58,296 nucleotides of DNA from DATNPH01 sp036703315. GTDB taxonomy: Bacteria; Cyanobacteriota; Cyanobacteriia; Cyanobacteriales; Coleofasciculaceae. Under the pieces are notes generated by a model. That model saw nothing but the letters and a program-made list of their open reading frames with translations. It made no database searches and was not told where the DNA came from. Position numbers and translations under genes: made by a program. Where the stretch lies: assembly GCA_036703315.1 (NCBI GenBank), contig DATNPH010000210.1, positions 1 to 58,296 on the forward strand, given 5' to 3'. Shown here in pieces: positions 1-9,036 of this stretch. Each line of letters opens with the position of its first letter. Within the stretch, counting starts at the first letter, position 1.

Positions 1-1
1 G

Positions 2-1201
2 CTAACAAACACATAAGTTGAGATATTCTCTCAACCAAGGCGTATCAACCAATGCCCGAAGGAAAATCCCACGGGCACCATTTAGATCCCGATTCATTTT
101 CAACCCAGTGGAGAGAGACTTAATAGTTCTAGCTCCACCTAGGTTGTTGACAATTTCACCAGTCCATGACACTGTTTTTGAGGTGTAAGCTTCGTTGCAA
201 TCAATCACTTTCTTGGACTGTTCCCAAGCTTTCCACTTGAGAAATGTCTTAAATTCGTAGTGAGAAAGCGTTAGCATCTGTCGAACAGATTTATTTCTCA
301 ACTTACGGCGTGATTTAGATACCATCTGAGATGTTTCAAACGTTGGCAACAGAATTACATCAAAATTGTCAACCAGAAATCTAGCGGTTTTGTGATGTAA
401 TTCTTTGACCAGGTTTTTGATTTTACAGCGAAGTCTACTTGCAGCTTTCTTTAATCTTCGTTTCTGCTTGGATGGAGATCTTGAAAGTCTTGATACTAAT
501 CTGTCCAATCGAAAACAAAGTTTCTGGATGTGCAAATTAGAATCATTCCCCAGCCAACCAAAAGACTTTTCACTAAAGAACGCCATGAACGTGCGAACGC
601 CGGGGTCTAAGGCAACCAGCCGACCTTGGTTGTCGGTCTGGACTGGTTGCACTTGTTCTGAGACAACTAGGTAATACTCGCCATAAGCAAGCGTCAGCCT
701 ACCGTCACTGAACTCTGCTGGCAGTGCTTCTTTAAGTTGGCACTGACCCAATATTGAGTGGTAAATACCACAGCTTTTTATGGCAGATTTCGGTACAAAG
801 ATAGACGGCTTGGTATCTTTCCTGCTCCGAAATCTACACTTGCGAATTTGTCCGTCTTTCTTAAATCCCTTTTTAGCTGCTTTTACGGCAAGGCAAGCGT
901 CCTTAATAGCAATTGATTTAACTTGAAAGGGTACAGACTTAGCCCATTCAGGCAGGCTGTTAAGTATCTCTGTCTTAATCGCCATCCAGTTAGCCTTAGT
1001 GCCTGGTTCTTGTAGGTACTTAATTGTTGTGTTGTAGACAAAACGACTAACACCAAACCATTGTTTAAGCAATGCTTTCTGTTCAGGGTTTAGGAATAGA
1101 CGGATCTTCCTTGATTTTCTTGCTATAACTTCTGAGTCCGTGCCTTCTACAACACAAGACGTGTTCGCGAAGCGTCTCGAACAGAAGGATGGCAAGAACA
1201 T
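2..1201 (-). CDS. tnpB: IS607-family accessory protein TnpB (RuvC-like nuclease)
   Basis: TnpB-like RNA-guided nuclease of an IS607-type element. The start is placed at 1201 (MFLPSF...), which overlaps the end of tnpA in another frame as is usual for this family; the frame upstream of it only runs through tnpA. Visible features are the N-terminal helical region (RKIRLFLNPEQKALLKQWFG), the RuvC-I aspartate in LVALDPGVRT, a RuvC-II glutamate in LLPTFETSQM, and the C-terminal MNRDLNGARGIFLRAL containing the RuvC-III aspartate. The zinc-ribbon segment reads EAYTSKTVSWTGEI and lacks the usual CxxC pairs, so the zinc site is degenerate. An eight-residue insert near the N terminus comes from a 24-bp repeat at 1161-1184. 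The stop codon is at the extreme left of the window, so the element's far end and any guide RNA lie outside. Confidence 0.88.
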   Translation of the reverse strand: MFLPSFCSRRFANTSCVVEGTDSEVIARKSRKIRLFLNPEQKALLKQWFGVSRFVYNTTIKYLQEPGTKANWMAIKTEILNSLPEWAKSVPFQVKSIAIKDACLAVKAAKKGFKKDGQIRKCRFRSRKDTKPSIFVPKSAIKSCGIYHSILGQCQLKEALPAEFSDGRLTLAYGEYYLVVSEQVQPVQTDNQGRLVALDPGVRTFMAFFSEKSFGWLGNDSNLHIQKLCFRLDRLVSRLSRSPSKQKRRLKKAASRLRCKIKNLVKELHHKTARFLVDNFDVILLPTFETSQMVSKSRRKLRNKSVRQMLTLSHYEFKTFLKWKAWEQSKKVIDCNEAYTSKTVSWTGEIVNNLGGARTIKSLSTGLKMNRDLNGARGIFLRALVDTPWLREYLNLCVC

Positions 1202-1679
1202 CGTCTGTGAGTTCGGTTTCTGGACAGTGAACTTTTCGGTCAAGAACCATGATTTCTCCACCGTTTTGTTCAACCATAAACTCGAATAGTTCAAATCCGA
1301 ATCTACATAATCGGTCACGACAGGCAACAACAAGCGTCAGCTTATCTCCGCGCATGAGTCTGACCAGTAGGGCTTGCAATCCTTTGCGCTTGAAGTTGAG
1401 TCCTGAGCCAATGTCTTTGATGATTTCGGCACCTGGGTACTGCTGCTGCATAAATTCAACTTGTCGCAGGAGGTCGTCTCGCTGTTTGGTTGAGCTGACG
1501 CGGCAGTAGCAAACAATGGCAGCTCTAGTTGCACCGCGCTGGTAGGACTCAACATCGTAGAGCCTTTGTCCAGCTTCGTTTTTGATGCTTTTGATTTTGC
1601 CTTCATCTGCATACTTCCTCAGCGTATGGGGATGCAAACCCAGAAATTCGACCGCTTTTCTGAGTGGGATATATGCCAT
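1083..1679 (-). CDS. tnpA: IS607-family serine recombinase TnpA
   Basis: Small serine transposase of an IS607 element. The N terminus (from MAYIPLRKAVEFLGLHPHTL) is a MerR-like helix-turn-helix. It is followed by a resolvase catalytic domain with the active-site serine in CYCRVSSTKQRDDL and the arginine motif RDRLCRFGFELFE. The start at 1679 is chosen because the upstream extension (to 1796) reads into the disrupted host gene. About 198 residues is normal for the family. The C terminus, usually like AILxVFxCRxHGLRSY, carries an extra LFETLREH from a 24-bp small repeat, but the frame stays open and the terminal helix is preserved. It overlaps tnpB by 119 nt. Confidence 0.88.
   Translation of the reverse strand: MAYIPLRKAVEFLGLHPHTLRKYADEGKIKSIKNEAGQRLYDVESYQRGATRAAIVCYCRVSSTKQRDDLLRQVEFMQQQYPGAEIIKDIGSGLNFKRKGLQALLVRLMRGDKLTLVVACRDRLCRFGFELFEFMVEQNGGEIMVLDRKVHCPETELTDDVLAILLFETLREHVLCCRRHGLRSYSKKIKEDPSIPKP
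1161..1184. repeat. 24-bp small dispersed repeat inside the tnpA/tnpB overlap
   Basis: The segment has GTTCG...CGAAC ends around a core reading AGACGCTTCG on the minus strand. Removing it restores family-like sequence in both overlapping frames. Small dispersed repeats of this size and style are known from Nostoc-type genomes; the exact boundaries are ambiguous by a few bases. Confidence 0.6.
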
Positions 1680-1731
1680 GCCGTAAACATTAGCATATAT
1701 AAACGAATATAAGCAAATTATTTCCTGTTGA

Positions 1732-2541
1732 TTAGCCTTCATATCCGTCTCGATAGCGTCCTCCTGCGTAGCCACTTTGCAATATCGATTCGGCATTGTC
1801 TAACAGCAGGAGACAACGGTGCGATCGCAAATAATGCATCAGCCGCAAAAGTCTCCCGTCTAGGGTATCTGGCAAATTTGTTTCCTGCTGGTCTGAGAGA
1901 AACTGAATCAACTCTGCCAGGATATCTTTTACAGGTGGAGCATTGCCGAGACTTCGCCAAATCAGGTACTCAAACTCACCCTGAATCTGTTGTGCTAACT
2001 TTACCGCCAGCGCCGTTTTGCCAATTCCCCCCATCCCCAACAGCACGACTAAGCGGCAGTGGTCATTCACAATCCATTTCTGGAGTGTGGCAAGTTCTGC
2101 TGTGCGTCCGAAGAAAATCGAGACATCAATTGCATCACCCCAATCTTGATGCTTGTTGGTAGTGCCTACCTCAGAATGCCGAAAATTAGACGCTACGCTT
2201 AACCTGTCAACCTGAGGGTTATGACCATTGTTGGTGATGTTATTGGTGTCTAGCGGTAGGGACACGGAAGCCTTAGTCTCGATGTGAGCCTCTTGAACTT
2301 TTCGTCTTAGGACTGAGCGTACATTAGCTTTATTAACTTTTTCCCCTAAGACCCGACTAAGTACTTGCCATAACTGAGAGCCTACATGCTTTATGTACTC
2401 CTCGTTATAAGTGGAGTTTGCTGCTATCTCGTCATAACTTCGTCCTTCCCAAACTTCGCGAAACACTAGCTCCTGAACATCACTTAAATGTTCCTGTTTA
2501 AGAAATGTATCTAAAAAGGCTAGTGCTTCTTCAACAGTCAT
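1732..2541 (-). pseudogene. HTH/NB-ARC protein, 3' part cut off by the IS607 element
   Basis: N-terminal part of a STAND-type ATPase, paralogous to the large protein at 29580-33284. Residues 1-80 form the same helix-turn-helix-like domain (MTVEEALAFLDTFL..., SYDEIAANSTYNEEYIKHV). Next come the DWGDAIDVSIFFGRTAEL linker, a Walker A GMGGIGKTAL and a Walker B-like CLLLLDNAES. The reading frame follows the paralogue to GYEG and then stops at once, where IS607 sequence begins (around 1736, at a GG dinucleotide). The rest of the NB-ARC module and any WD40 or other sensor domain would lie beyond the IS, outside the window. A GGAG ribosome site precedes the ATG at 2541. Confidence 0.8.
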
Positions 2542-2822
2542 TTTTCAACGCTCCAGGAAAAGTGTTTTAAAAGCGATTAATGCTGCTCAATGGAAGGTTT
2601 TAAAGCTTTACTCACTCATCAGATTGAGCTGGAACGAAATTATTACCTGGAAGCATAGCACTTTTTAGCACTTTTTCTTACTGACGAAATAGAATCCAGA
2701 AATTAGGTTGGTATCAGCGGAGTAAACAGCACTGTCAAGTCAATAGACTTGCATAAATCGTAGATGAAGAGGGGATAAGTTCTACAGATGCACAGCACAA
2801 ACCGATTCTTGCAAAAATTCTA
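2542..2822. other. Intergenic, AT-rich, no gene seen
   Basis: This is the upstream region of the disrupted NB-ARC gene and probably holds its promoter. No convincing ORF, RNA or repeat was recognised. Confidence 0.4.
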
Positions 2823-3035
2823 ATGGGGTGTAAAATGCCAATTCAATACCTGGACTATCGATGTATGGGCTACCTTGGTCACAAGCTTTACAGCATGGGT
2901 TGGCGTAGCGGTTTACACGAACGTCCTCCCTTGATGCAGCATTTCCTACTCAGCATCTTTCTCTACTACCGTCGGGGCTTTGTAGATGGTTCCGAATGGA
3001 TCAAAGAGTATCGCCTAGAACGCAATATCCGATAG
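2823..3035 (+). CDS. Small hypothetical protein, possibly a gene fragment
   Basis: A 70-residue open frame (66 residues if it starts at the second methionine, MPIQYLDY). It is rich in aromatic and basic residues (GYLGHKLYSMGWRSG, HFLLSIFLYYRRGFVDG) and looks protein-like rather than random. I do not recognise the family. With a broken NB-ARC gene on one side and a pseudogene on the other, it may be the surviving C-terminal piece of a larger gene. No good ribosome site is visible. Confidence 0.3.
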   Translation: MGCKMPIQYLDYRCMGYLGHKLYSMGWRSGLHERPPLMQHFLLSIFLYYRRGFVDGSEWIKEYRLERNIR

Positions 3036-3115
3036 GAGACGCCACGACTGAATGCCAACTCAAGCCACGTCATTAGCGTTGGCATTCAGTTGAAAAGTGC
3101 GATCGCACTCTTAGC

Positions 3116-3730
3116 TTATGCTTGGTTATGGATAGTGCTCAATAAAATTCCTAAAATCTTATTGGCATTGCCCACAGGATAATTGCTTAAATCAATAGAT
3201 ACAAGTTTCTCTTCTAATTTCAAAAATTTCCAGAGTTCTCCTGTTGTCACTACCTCATAAATTTGTTTAATATCATTTCCTTACCGTTGATTAAACAATT
3301 GTGCTGCAATCATTTCTGCAACACATTGTCCTAAGCCAGCTTTAATATTCTCGTTCTTGGCTTCTACAAGAGTAATCACTGGAGCGCGAATAAAAAGCTG
3401 TTCTGGAGAAAACCTGATTATATAATCACAAATTCCATTTAATCCTTTTTCAAAATCTACGTTAAAGTCTATACCTGAAAATAAACTAATTTGATGCTTT
3501 GATCGTCTCTTTACCTCCAGTAATATCGGGATAATAATCATTTCAGAACGAGCTTTTTCAGTATCAATTGCTACAGCTCAGGGAATATTATCTTTAAGGT
3601 TAAAAGCCAGATTTTCGCTGCCCTCAACCTCTTCAATATCCGAAAACAAGTCAACCGTTTCGCGAAGAGTTAAGCCAAAGGTTTTTATCAGTTCGCTCAG
3701 TTTGAAGTCACTGTAAGCATTGCATTTTAC
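3116..3730 (-). pseudogene. Decayed cyanobacterial protein with two in-frame stops
   Basis: One continuous minus-strand frame from about 3730 to the TAA at 3116-3118 encodes a plausible protein of roughly 200 residues. It runs from LTLRETVDLFSDIEEVEG through a middle part (ILLEVKRRSKHQISLFSG, LVEAKNENIKAGLGQ) to GELWKFLKLEEKLVSIDL. TGA at 3578-3580 and TAA at 3281-3283 interrupt it; both could be C-to-T changes (CGA to TGA, CAA to TAA). No start codon is evident at the 5' end. The VEAKNE motif in a compact alpha/beta protein recalls PD-(D/E)XK-like folds, but this is only a suggestion. Confidence 0.6.
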
Positions 3731-3753
3731 TTATGTCCATGACTTAAAATTCT

Positions 3754-6700
3754 TCAGACGAGAGCAGGTTCTGGGAGCGCCCCTTGCATTTTGCCGAGCC
3801 AATCAATTAGATTTTCCAGCTGTTGGTCAGGCTTGAGAACTGCCATGCCTCGGATTGTTACTTTACCCGGAGAGAAAACAAAGCGCGATCGCAAATGTTC
3901 CGACAAATTCTCCTTAAGCAGATTCCAAGCCGGTTCCTCCATCGGTGTTTCCAAAACAACGTGCTGTTTGTCCTCCGGTTTAATCCGGCTGAACCCTAAC
4001 GACTTGGCTATCTGTTTGAGTTCCATCACCCGCAGTAACTGATTAGCGCCTGGAGGAATCGGACCATAGCGATCGCTCCAATCTGCTGCTATCTGAACTA
4101 ACTCGTCCTTCGAGGTAGCAGAAGCCACAGCCCGATAAGCACTCATCTTTTGGTCTAAGTCTTGGATATAGTCAGCCGGGATAAAGGCTGTGAGATTGAG
4201 ATCAATCTGGGTATCATCCACCTTGGGAATTTCTTGCCCCTGAATCTCCCGAATTGCCTCTTGCAGCATTTCCATATAGAGGTCAAAACCAATCGCCTCC
4301 ATTTGCCCCGACTGTTCAGCACCCAAAAGATTGCCAACACCTCGAATTTCCATATCCCGTGTTGCTAGCTGATACCCTGACCCCAGTTGGGTAAACTCCT
4401 GAATCGCTCGTAAGCGCTGTCGAGCTGGGTCTGAGAGTACCCTCTGCTTCGGATAAAATAGCCAAGCATGAGCTTGAATCCCAGCACGACCAACCCGTCC
4501 CCGCAACTGGTACAACTGAGCTAGACCAAATTTTTGAGCATCTTCGATCAAAATCGTATTGACTCTGGGGATATCTAGCCCCGATTCAATAATGGTGGTA
4601 CAGACGAGGACATCAGCTTCACCGGTGCTGAAGGTGAGCATAGTAGATTCTAGTTCTCCTTCATCCATCTGACCGTGAGCGCTCGCCAGTCTTGCTCCTG
4701 GCACCATCTCCCGGAGTTGCGCGGTAACTTCTTCAATGCCCTCAACTCGTGGCACCACATAGAATACTTGACCTCCTCGATCAAGTTCGGTGCGAATTGC
4801 TGTTCTTACGGCTTCTGGATCGTAAGGAGCAAGATGTGTTTTAATCGGACGCCGTGAGGGCGGTGGTGTGGTAATCAAACTCATCTCTCGCACGCCAGAT
4901 AAGGACATATAGAGAGTGCGGGGAATTGGCGTTGCTGTCAGGGTGAGAACGTCTACCTGAGTTTTGAGAGCCTTAATTTTCTCTTTTTGGTTGACACCGA
5001 AGCGCTGTTCCTCATCGATCACCAACAGCCCTAAATCTCGGAATGTTACTCCCTTACCGAGTAACTGATGTGTCCCCACGACGATATCCAGTTCACCTGT
5101 AGCCAGCCGTCGTTGAATGCCCTTTCGTTCCTCAGCTGAGCGAAAGCGGTTGAGCAAACCGACATTAATCGGGTAGGGAGCAAAGCGTTCTTTTAAAGTG
5201 TGGTAATGCTGTTGAGTGAGGATGGTTGTCGGGGCAAGGAAGGCAACTTGCTTACCCGCCGTGACGACTTTGAAGATAGCGCGAATTGCCACTTCCGTTT
5301 TACCAAAACCGACATCACCACAGACGAGCCGATCCATTGGGCGATCGCTTTCTAAATCCCGCTTGACATCCTGAACTGCCTTCAGCTGGTCAGGGGTTGG
5401 CTGGTAGGGGAACGAATCTTCTAGCTCTTGCTGCCAAGGTGAATCCAGTGGGTAGGCAAACCCTTGGAGTTGTGTCCGTTGGGCATACAGTTGCAGCAAA
5501 TCAACCGCAAGTTTCTTAATCCCCTTACGAACTCGATTCTTCGTCTTTTCCCAAGCTTTGCCAGACATCTTATTGAGCTCTGGCGGGCGATCGCCCGTAG
5601 CTCGAAATCGGGTCAGTGCCCCCAACTGGTCGGCGGCTATTCGCAGCAAGCCATCAGCGTACTGCACCACCAAATACTCGCGGGTTTCGTTATTGATGCT
5701 TAGGCTTTCCAGCTTGAGGAACTTACCAACACCATAGTTTTTGTGAACGACATAATCCCCCGGACGCAGCTTATTGGGGTCAACCTGTTTTGAGGCAGCA
5801 CGGCGGCGCTTGCGGACATAACTAGGAGTCGCTAGAGTATGCTGTCCAAAGAACTCGCGGTCAGTAACCAACACGAGGCGGAACGTGGGCAGAATAAAGC
5901 CTTCGAGTTCTGCCAATCCAGAATATTTCACCGCTACAGGTGTGTGCTGGATTTGTAGCTTATCAATCGCAGGGTAGTCGCGAGGATTGGGGACAAACTG
6001 AGCAGGGCAATCGTGTTCTTGCAACAGGGAGGCAGAACGACTAGGTTGAGCAGAGACGAGCCAAACTGAAAAACCGCGATCGCGTTCACCTCTGAGAACC
6101 TCTGCCAGTTTGGCAAACTGGTGTGGTGTTACCGGAACGGGGCGACTGGCAAGATTAATCGTGTTGGATGCCCCTTCGATCGCTAGTTCGGATAGGTACA
6201 GCTGCTTAAAGCGTTCTACTGTTGCCAGAGAATCGTCAAAGGTGCGGTGGATTTTAGGTAGGGCGGGAGTAATTAGCGAGAGCTGTTCTTCAAAGTGTTC
6301 ATAGGCGCGATCACTATGGGCACGACATTGTTCTGGTTCATCGATCGCAATCAGTGTTTGCTCTGGCAGATAGTCAAGTAGAGACGCAGGTTGGTCAAAA
6401 GCAATACCCAGAAATCGGCGGATACCTTCTGGAGGTGTCCCCACATCCAGAGATTCTTGCTCCTCTGGTGAGAGATGAGATTTGACTTGTTCTACCTTCC
6501 GCTCTGTCAGGGCAGCTGTAACAATTGGACCAAAATTAGTAGGAGTCAGCACCAAATGGTCAATCTTGTCCAGGGAGCGTTGGGTAGCTGGGTCAAACTC
6601 TCGTATCTGCTCCAACTCATCCCCAAACCATTCCAGACGCACTGGTAATTCTGCGGCTACAGGGAAAATATCGACGATATCACCGCGTCGGCTCCACTGC

Positions 6701-7263
6701 CCTTCCATTTCCACCAGAGGAACCCGCTCGTAACCTAGCCGCGCTAACTTGTCATCAACAGTCTTGGAGTCCCAAGTCATCCCCCGGCTAAGCGTGAGGC
6801 AGTAAGGCTTAAAAGTATCCACTGGCGGGAGGTGCGGTTGGAGTGCAGCTTGCGTAGCCACAATCGCCAAATTAGTTAGTTTTCCTCTGCCAGTTGTCCG
6901 TTGTTGTTCATCCACTGACGACTGACCACTGACCAAATCTGCCAACACCTGCATCTGCCCCCAAGTCATCTCAGATTCTGGGTCAAATGGCTCGTAGGGT
7001 GAAGCTTCAGAGGTCGGGTAGAAGTGGACGGTTTCCCAGCCCATCGTTTCCAGTTGCGCTGTCTGGCGACTCGCTTCCTCCAGCGTGCTACAGACGACGA
7101 ATAAGTTGCGTTGACTAGCCTTTGCCAGGGCAGAAGCGACCAAACCCTTGGGGAGGCGCGGGGTGCCACTCAGCTGGAGAGACGACTGCCGTTCCAGCTT
7201 CGACAAAAGTTCAGTTGTGAGCGGCGATCGTCCAAGGACGCGAATGATGGAAGAGAGAGCCAT
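3754..7263 (-). CDS. mfd: Transcription-repair coupling factor Mfd
   Basis: ATP-dependent translocase that removes RNA polymerase stalled at DNA lesions and recruits UvrA for nucleotide excision repair. At 1169 residues it is full length. The N-terminal UvrB-like domains (about 1-470) are followed by the CarD-like RNA-polymerase interaction domain (LRPGDYVVHKNYGVGKF, about 495-570). The RecG-like helicase core comes next, with Walker A GDVGFGKTE, the DEEQRFG motif, TATPIPRTLYMSL and QLRGRVGR, and then the TRCF C-terminal domain (about 1000-1100). The ATG at 7263 begins MALSSIIRVLGRSP. The gene stands alone, between a pseudogene and a divergent CNNM/CBS gene. Confidence 0.97.
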   Translation of the reverse strand: MALSSIIRVLGRSPLTTELLSKLERQSSLQLSGTPRLPKGLVASALAKASQRNLFVVCSTLEEASRQTAQLETMGWETVHFYPTSEASPYEPFDPESEMTWGQMQVLADLVSGQSSVDEQQRTTGRGKLTNLAIVATQAALQPHLPPVDTFKPYCLTLSRGMTWDSKTVDDKLARLGYERVPLVEMEGQWSRRGDIVDIFPVAAELPVRLEWFGDELEQIREFDPATQRSLDKIDHLVLTPTNFGPIVTAALTERKVEQVKSHLSPEEQESLDVGTPPEGIRRFLGIAFDQPASLLDYLPEQTLIAIDEPEQCRAHSDRAYEHFEEQLSLITPALPKIHRTFDDSLATVERFKQLYLSELAIEGASNTINLASRPVPVTPHQFAKLAEVLRGERDRGFSVWLVSAQPSRSASLLQEHDCPAQFVPNPRDYPAIDKLQIQHTPVAVKYSGLAELEGFILPTFRLVLVTDREFFGQHTLATPSYVRKRRRAASKQVDPNKLRPGDYVVHKNYGVGKFLKLESLSINNETREYLVVQYADGLLRIAADQLGALTRFRATGDRPPELNKMSGKAWEKTKNRVRKGIKKLAVDLLQLYAQRTQLQGFAYPLDSPWQQELEDSFPYQPTPDQLKAVQDVKRDLESDRPMDRLVCGDVGFGKTEVAIRAIFKVVTAGKQVAFLAPTTILTQQHYHTLKERFAPYPINVGLLNRFRSAEERKGIQRRLATGELDIVVGTHQLLGKGVTFRDLGLLVIDEEQRFGVNQKEKIKALKTQVDVLTLTATPIPRTLYMSLSGVREMSLITTPPPSRRPIKTHLAPYDPEAVRTAIRTELDRGGQVFYVVPRVEGIEEVTAQLREMVPGARLASAHGQMDEGELESTMLTFSTGEADVLVCTTIIESGLDIPRVNTILIEDAQKFGLAQLYQLRGRVGRAGIQAHAWLFYPKQRVLSDPARQRLRAIQEFTQLGSGYQLATRDMEIRGVGNLLGAEQSGQMEAIGFDLYMEMLQEAIREIQGQEIPKVDDTQIDLNLTAFIPADYIQDLDQKMSAYRAVASATSKDELVQIAADWSDRYGPIPPGANQLLRVMELKQIAKSLGFSRIKPEDKQHVVLETPMEEPAWNLLKENLSEHLRSRFVFSPGKVTIRGMAVLKPDQQLENLIDWLGKMQGALPEPALV

Positions 7264-7568
7264 GAGTTCGGGAAATGCTTAACTCGTTCTGACAAAAAAG
7301 AGAATATCTCCTTATCTCCCTCATTTTAGAAGGCTTGCCACAGAGTTATTAGTTGACTCTCTCCTCAGACTGAATTGGATAGGATTGCGGTAATTAATCA
7401 TTAGTCGTTGGTAATTGGGATAATTCTCCCTTATCTCTTGTCCACCCTTCCCTCACCCCCACCCCTGTGCCCTCCGTTACTGGAATCCTGGGGTTGGATA
7501 CACGATACTAAGTTGAATACACGATACTAAATCATTAGGTGCAGTTCGCCGAAACTATCGGCAAAATA
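7264..7568. promoter_or_regulatory. Divergent intergenic region mfd / CNNM-CBS gene
   Basis: About 300 bp between two divergent genes, so both promoters are expected here. A 17-18 bp near-direct repeat (GATACACGATACTAA-type, around 7496-7530) lies just upstream of the plus-strand gene. No clear -35/-10 pair could be assigned. Confidence 0.35.
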
Positions 7569-8891
7569 ATGCTTTCTTTCCCTGTGGAAATTTTAATTGT
7601 TCTTTTACTGATCCTCGCCAACGCCATCTTTGTGTTGTCAGAGATGGCTATTGTCTCAGTCCGAAAGGTGCGGCTACAACAGGTAGCCAATCAAGGAAAT
7701 GCCGACGCCCATGTTGCATTGCAACTGGCTAATGCACCAAATCAGTTTTTGGGTACCGTTCAGATTGGGATAACACTCCTTGCCATCTTGTCCGGGGCTT
7801 TTGGTGAATCGGTCATATCAAAGCAACTAATGCTTCTGTTCAGTTTTATGCCCTGGCTGACACCCTATCATGAACCGCTCGCTACGATAATAGCCGTGTT
7901 GATCATCACCTATCTGACGCTAGTGATTGGCGAACTGGTGCCTAAGCGGGTGGCGTTAAACTACCCGGAACGGATTGCTGTCGCCGTCGCCCGCCCCATG
8001 CAGATGCTAGCTACAGTTACTTCCCCTGTCGTTCATCTGTTAAGCGCTTCGACTGATACAGTTCTACGACTGCTGGGCATTAAACCATCCACAGATCCAC
8101 AAGTGACAGAGGAAGAGATCAGAGTCTTGATCGAGCAAGGTACCGAGGCGGGAACGTTTGAGGAAGCGGAACAAGACATGCTCAATCGGGTGTTTCGTCT
8201 AGGAGACAGACGCATCAGCGCCTTGATGACGCCACGACCAGATATTATCTGGCTTGACCTGGATGACTCTGCTGAAATCAATCGGCAAACTATGCTTGAT
8301 AACCCTCATTCTCAGTTTCCAGTCTGCCAAGGCGAACTTGACAATGTGCTGGGCATCATAGATGTTAATGATTTGCTATCCCGTTGTTTCACCAATCAGC
8401 CGTTCGATCTGACGACAGCGTTGCGACACCCGTTGTATGTTCCAGAAAACACTCCAGGATTGAAAATTTTGGAGTTGTTCAAGCAATCCGGTACTCACTT
8501 TGCCATAGTCGTCGATGAGTATGGTGTAATTCAGGGCTTAGTAACACTCAACGACATTTTAGAAGAAATTGTTGGAGATATCCCCGCTTCAGATGACGAA
8601 GAACCACAAGCTGTTCAGCGTGAAGATGGTTCATGGTTGGTGGATGGGATGTTGTCAGTGGAAGAATTTTTTGAACTGCTTGATATCGAAGAGTTACCCA
8701 GAGAACAACGGGCTAATTATCATACAATGGGTGGCTTTGTAGTTACACACTTAGGACGTATTCCCAACGCTGCCGATTATTTTGAGTGGCGGGGAATGCG
8801 TTTTGAGGTGATGGATATGGACGGTAACCGGGTTGATAAGGTGCTAGTGGTGCCAGCGCCAGCTAAGGCGACAAACCAGGACTGGCTGTAA
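7569..8891 (+). CDS. CNNM/CBS-domain membrane protein (HlyC/CorC, TlyC-like)
   Basis: Integral membrane protein of the hemolysin-like/CNNM family, linked in other bacteria to Mg2+ and Co2+ homeostasis. The N-terminal DUF21/CNNM domain has four hydrophobic segments (IVLLLILANAIFVLSEMA near the N terminus, later LATIIAVLIITYLTLVIGELVPKR). It is followed by two CBS domains (RRISALMTPRPDIIWLD; LFKQSGTHFAIVVDEYG) and a C-terminal CorC/HlyC domain (EDGSWLVDGMLSVEEFFELL). The frame could begin at a GTG at 7539, but the ATG at 7569 (MLSFPVEI) puts the first membrane helix right at the N terminus, as is usual. About 440 residues is normal for the family. Confidence 0.9.
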   Translation: MLSFPVEILIVLLLILANAIFVLSEMAIVSVRKVRLQQVANQGNADAHVALQLANAPNQFLGTVQIGITLLAILSGAFGESVISKQLMLLFSFMPWLTPYHEPLATIIAVLIITYLTLVIGELVPKRVALNYPERIAVAVARPMQMLATVTSPVVHLLSASTDTVLRLLGIKPSTDPQVTEEEIRVLIEQGTEAGTFEEAEQDMLNRVFRLGDRRISALMTPRPDIIWLDLDDSAEINRQTMLDNPHSQFPVCQGELDNVLGIIDVNDLLSRCFTNQPFDLTTALRHPLYVPENTPGLKILELFKQSGTHFAIVVDEYGVIQGLVTLNDILEEIVGDIPASDDEEPQAVQREDGSWLVDGMLSVEEFFELLDIEELPREQRANYHTMGGFVVTHLGRIPNAADYFEWRGMRFEVMDMDGNRVDKVLVVPAPAKATNQDWL

Positions 8892-8926
8892 AATGCAAGC
8901 TGTAACCTATACAAGTTTCTCTTTTT

Positions 8927-8996
8927 GGTAATGGGTAATGGGTAATGGGTGAGGTTTGGGTACTTTTGAGTTTTTCGTTTCCGATTACCCATTACT
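8927..8996. repeat. GGTAATG heptamer repeats with downstream inverted copy
   Basis: Three perfect GGTAATG units and one degenerate unit (8927-8954) are followed by the complementary GATTACCCATTAC near 8983-8995. RNA could fold into a stem between the two genes. Short tandem repeated repetitive heptamers of this kind are common in cyanobacterial spacers. Confidence 0.65.
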
Positions 8997-9036
8997 AGAA
9001 AAGAAGGTAATAAGGCATAAAGGAATCGAGGGCGAG

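Noticed and set aside
3754..7263. Several short ORFs in other frames within mfd
   Set aside because: They are shadows of a strongly conserved coding gene.
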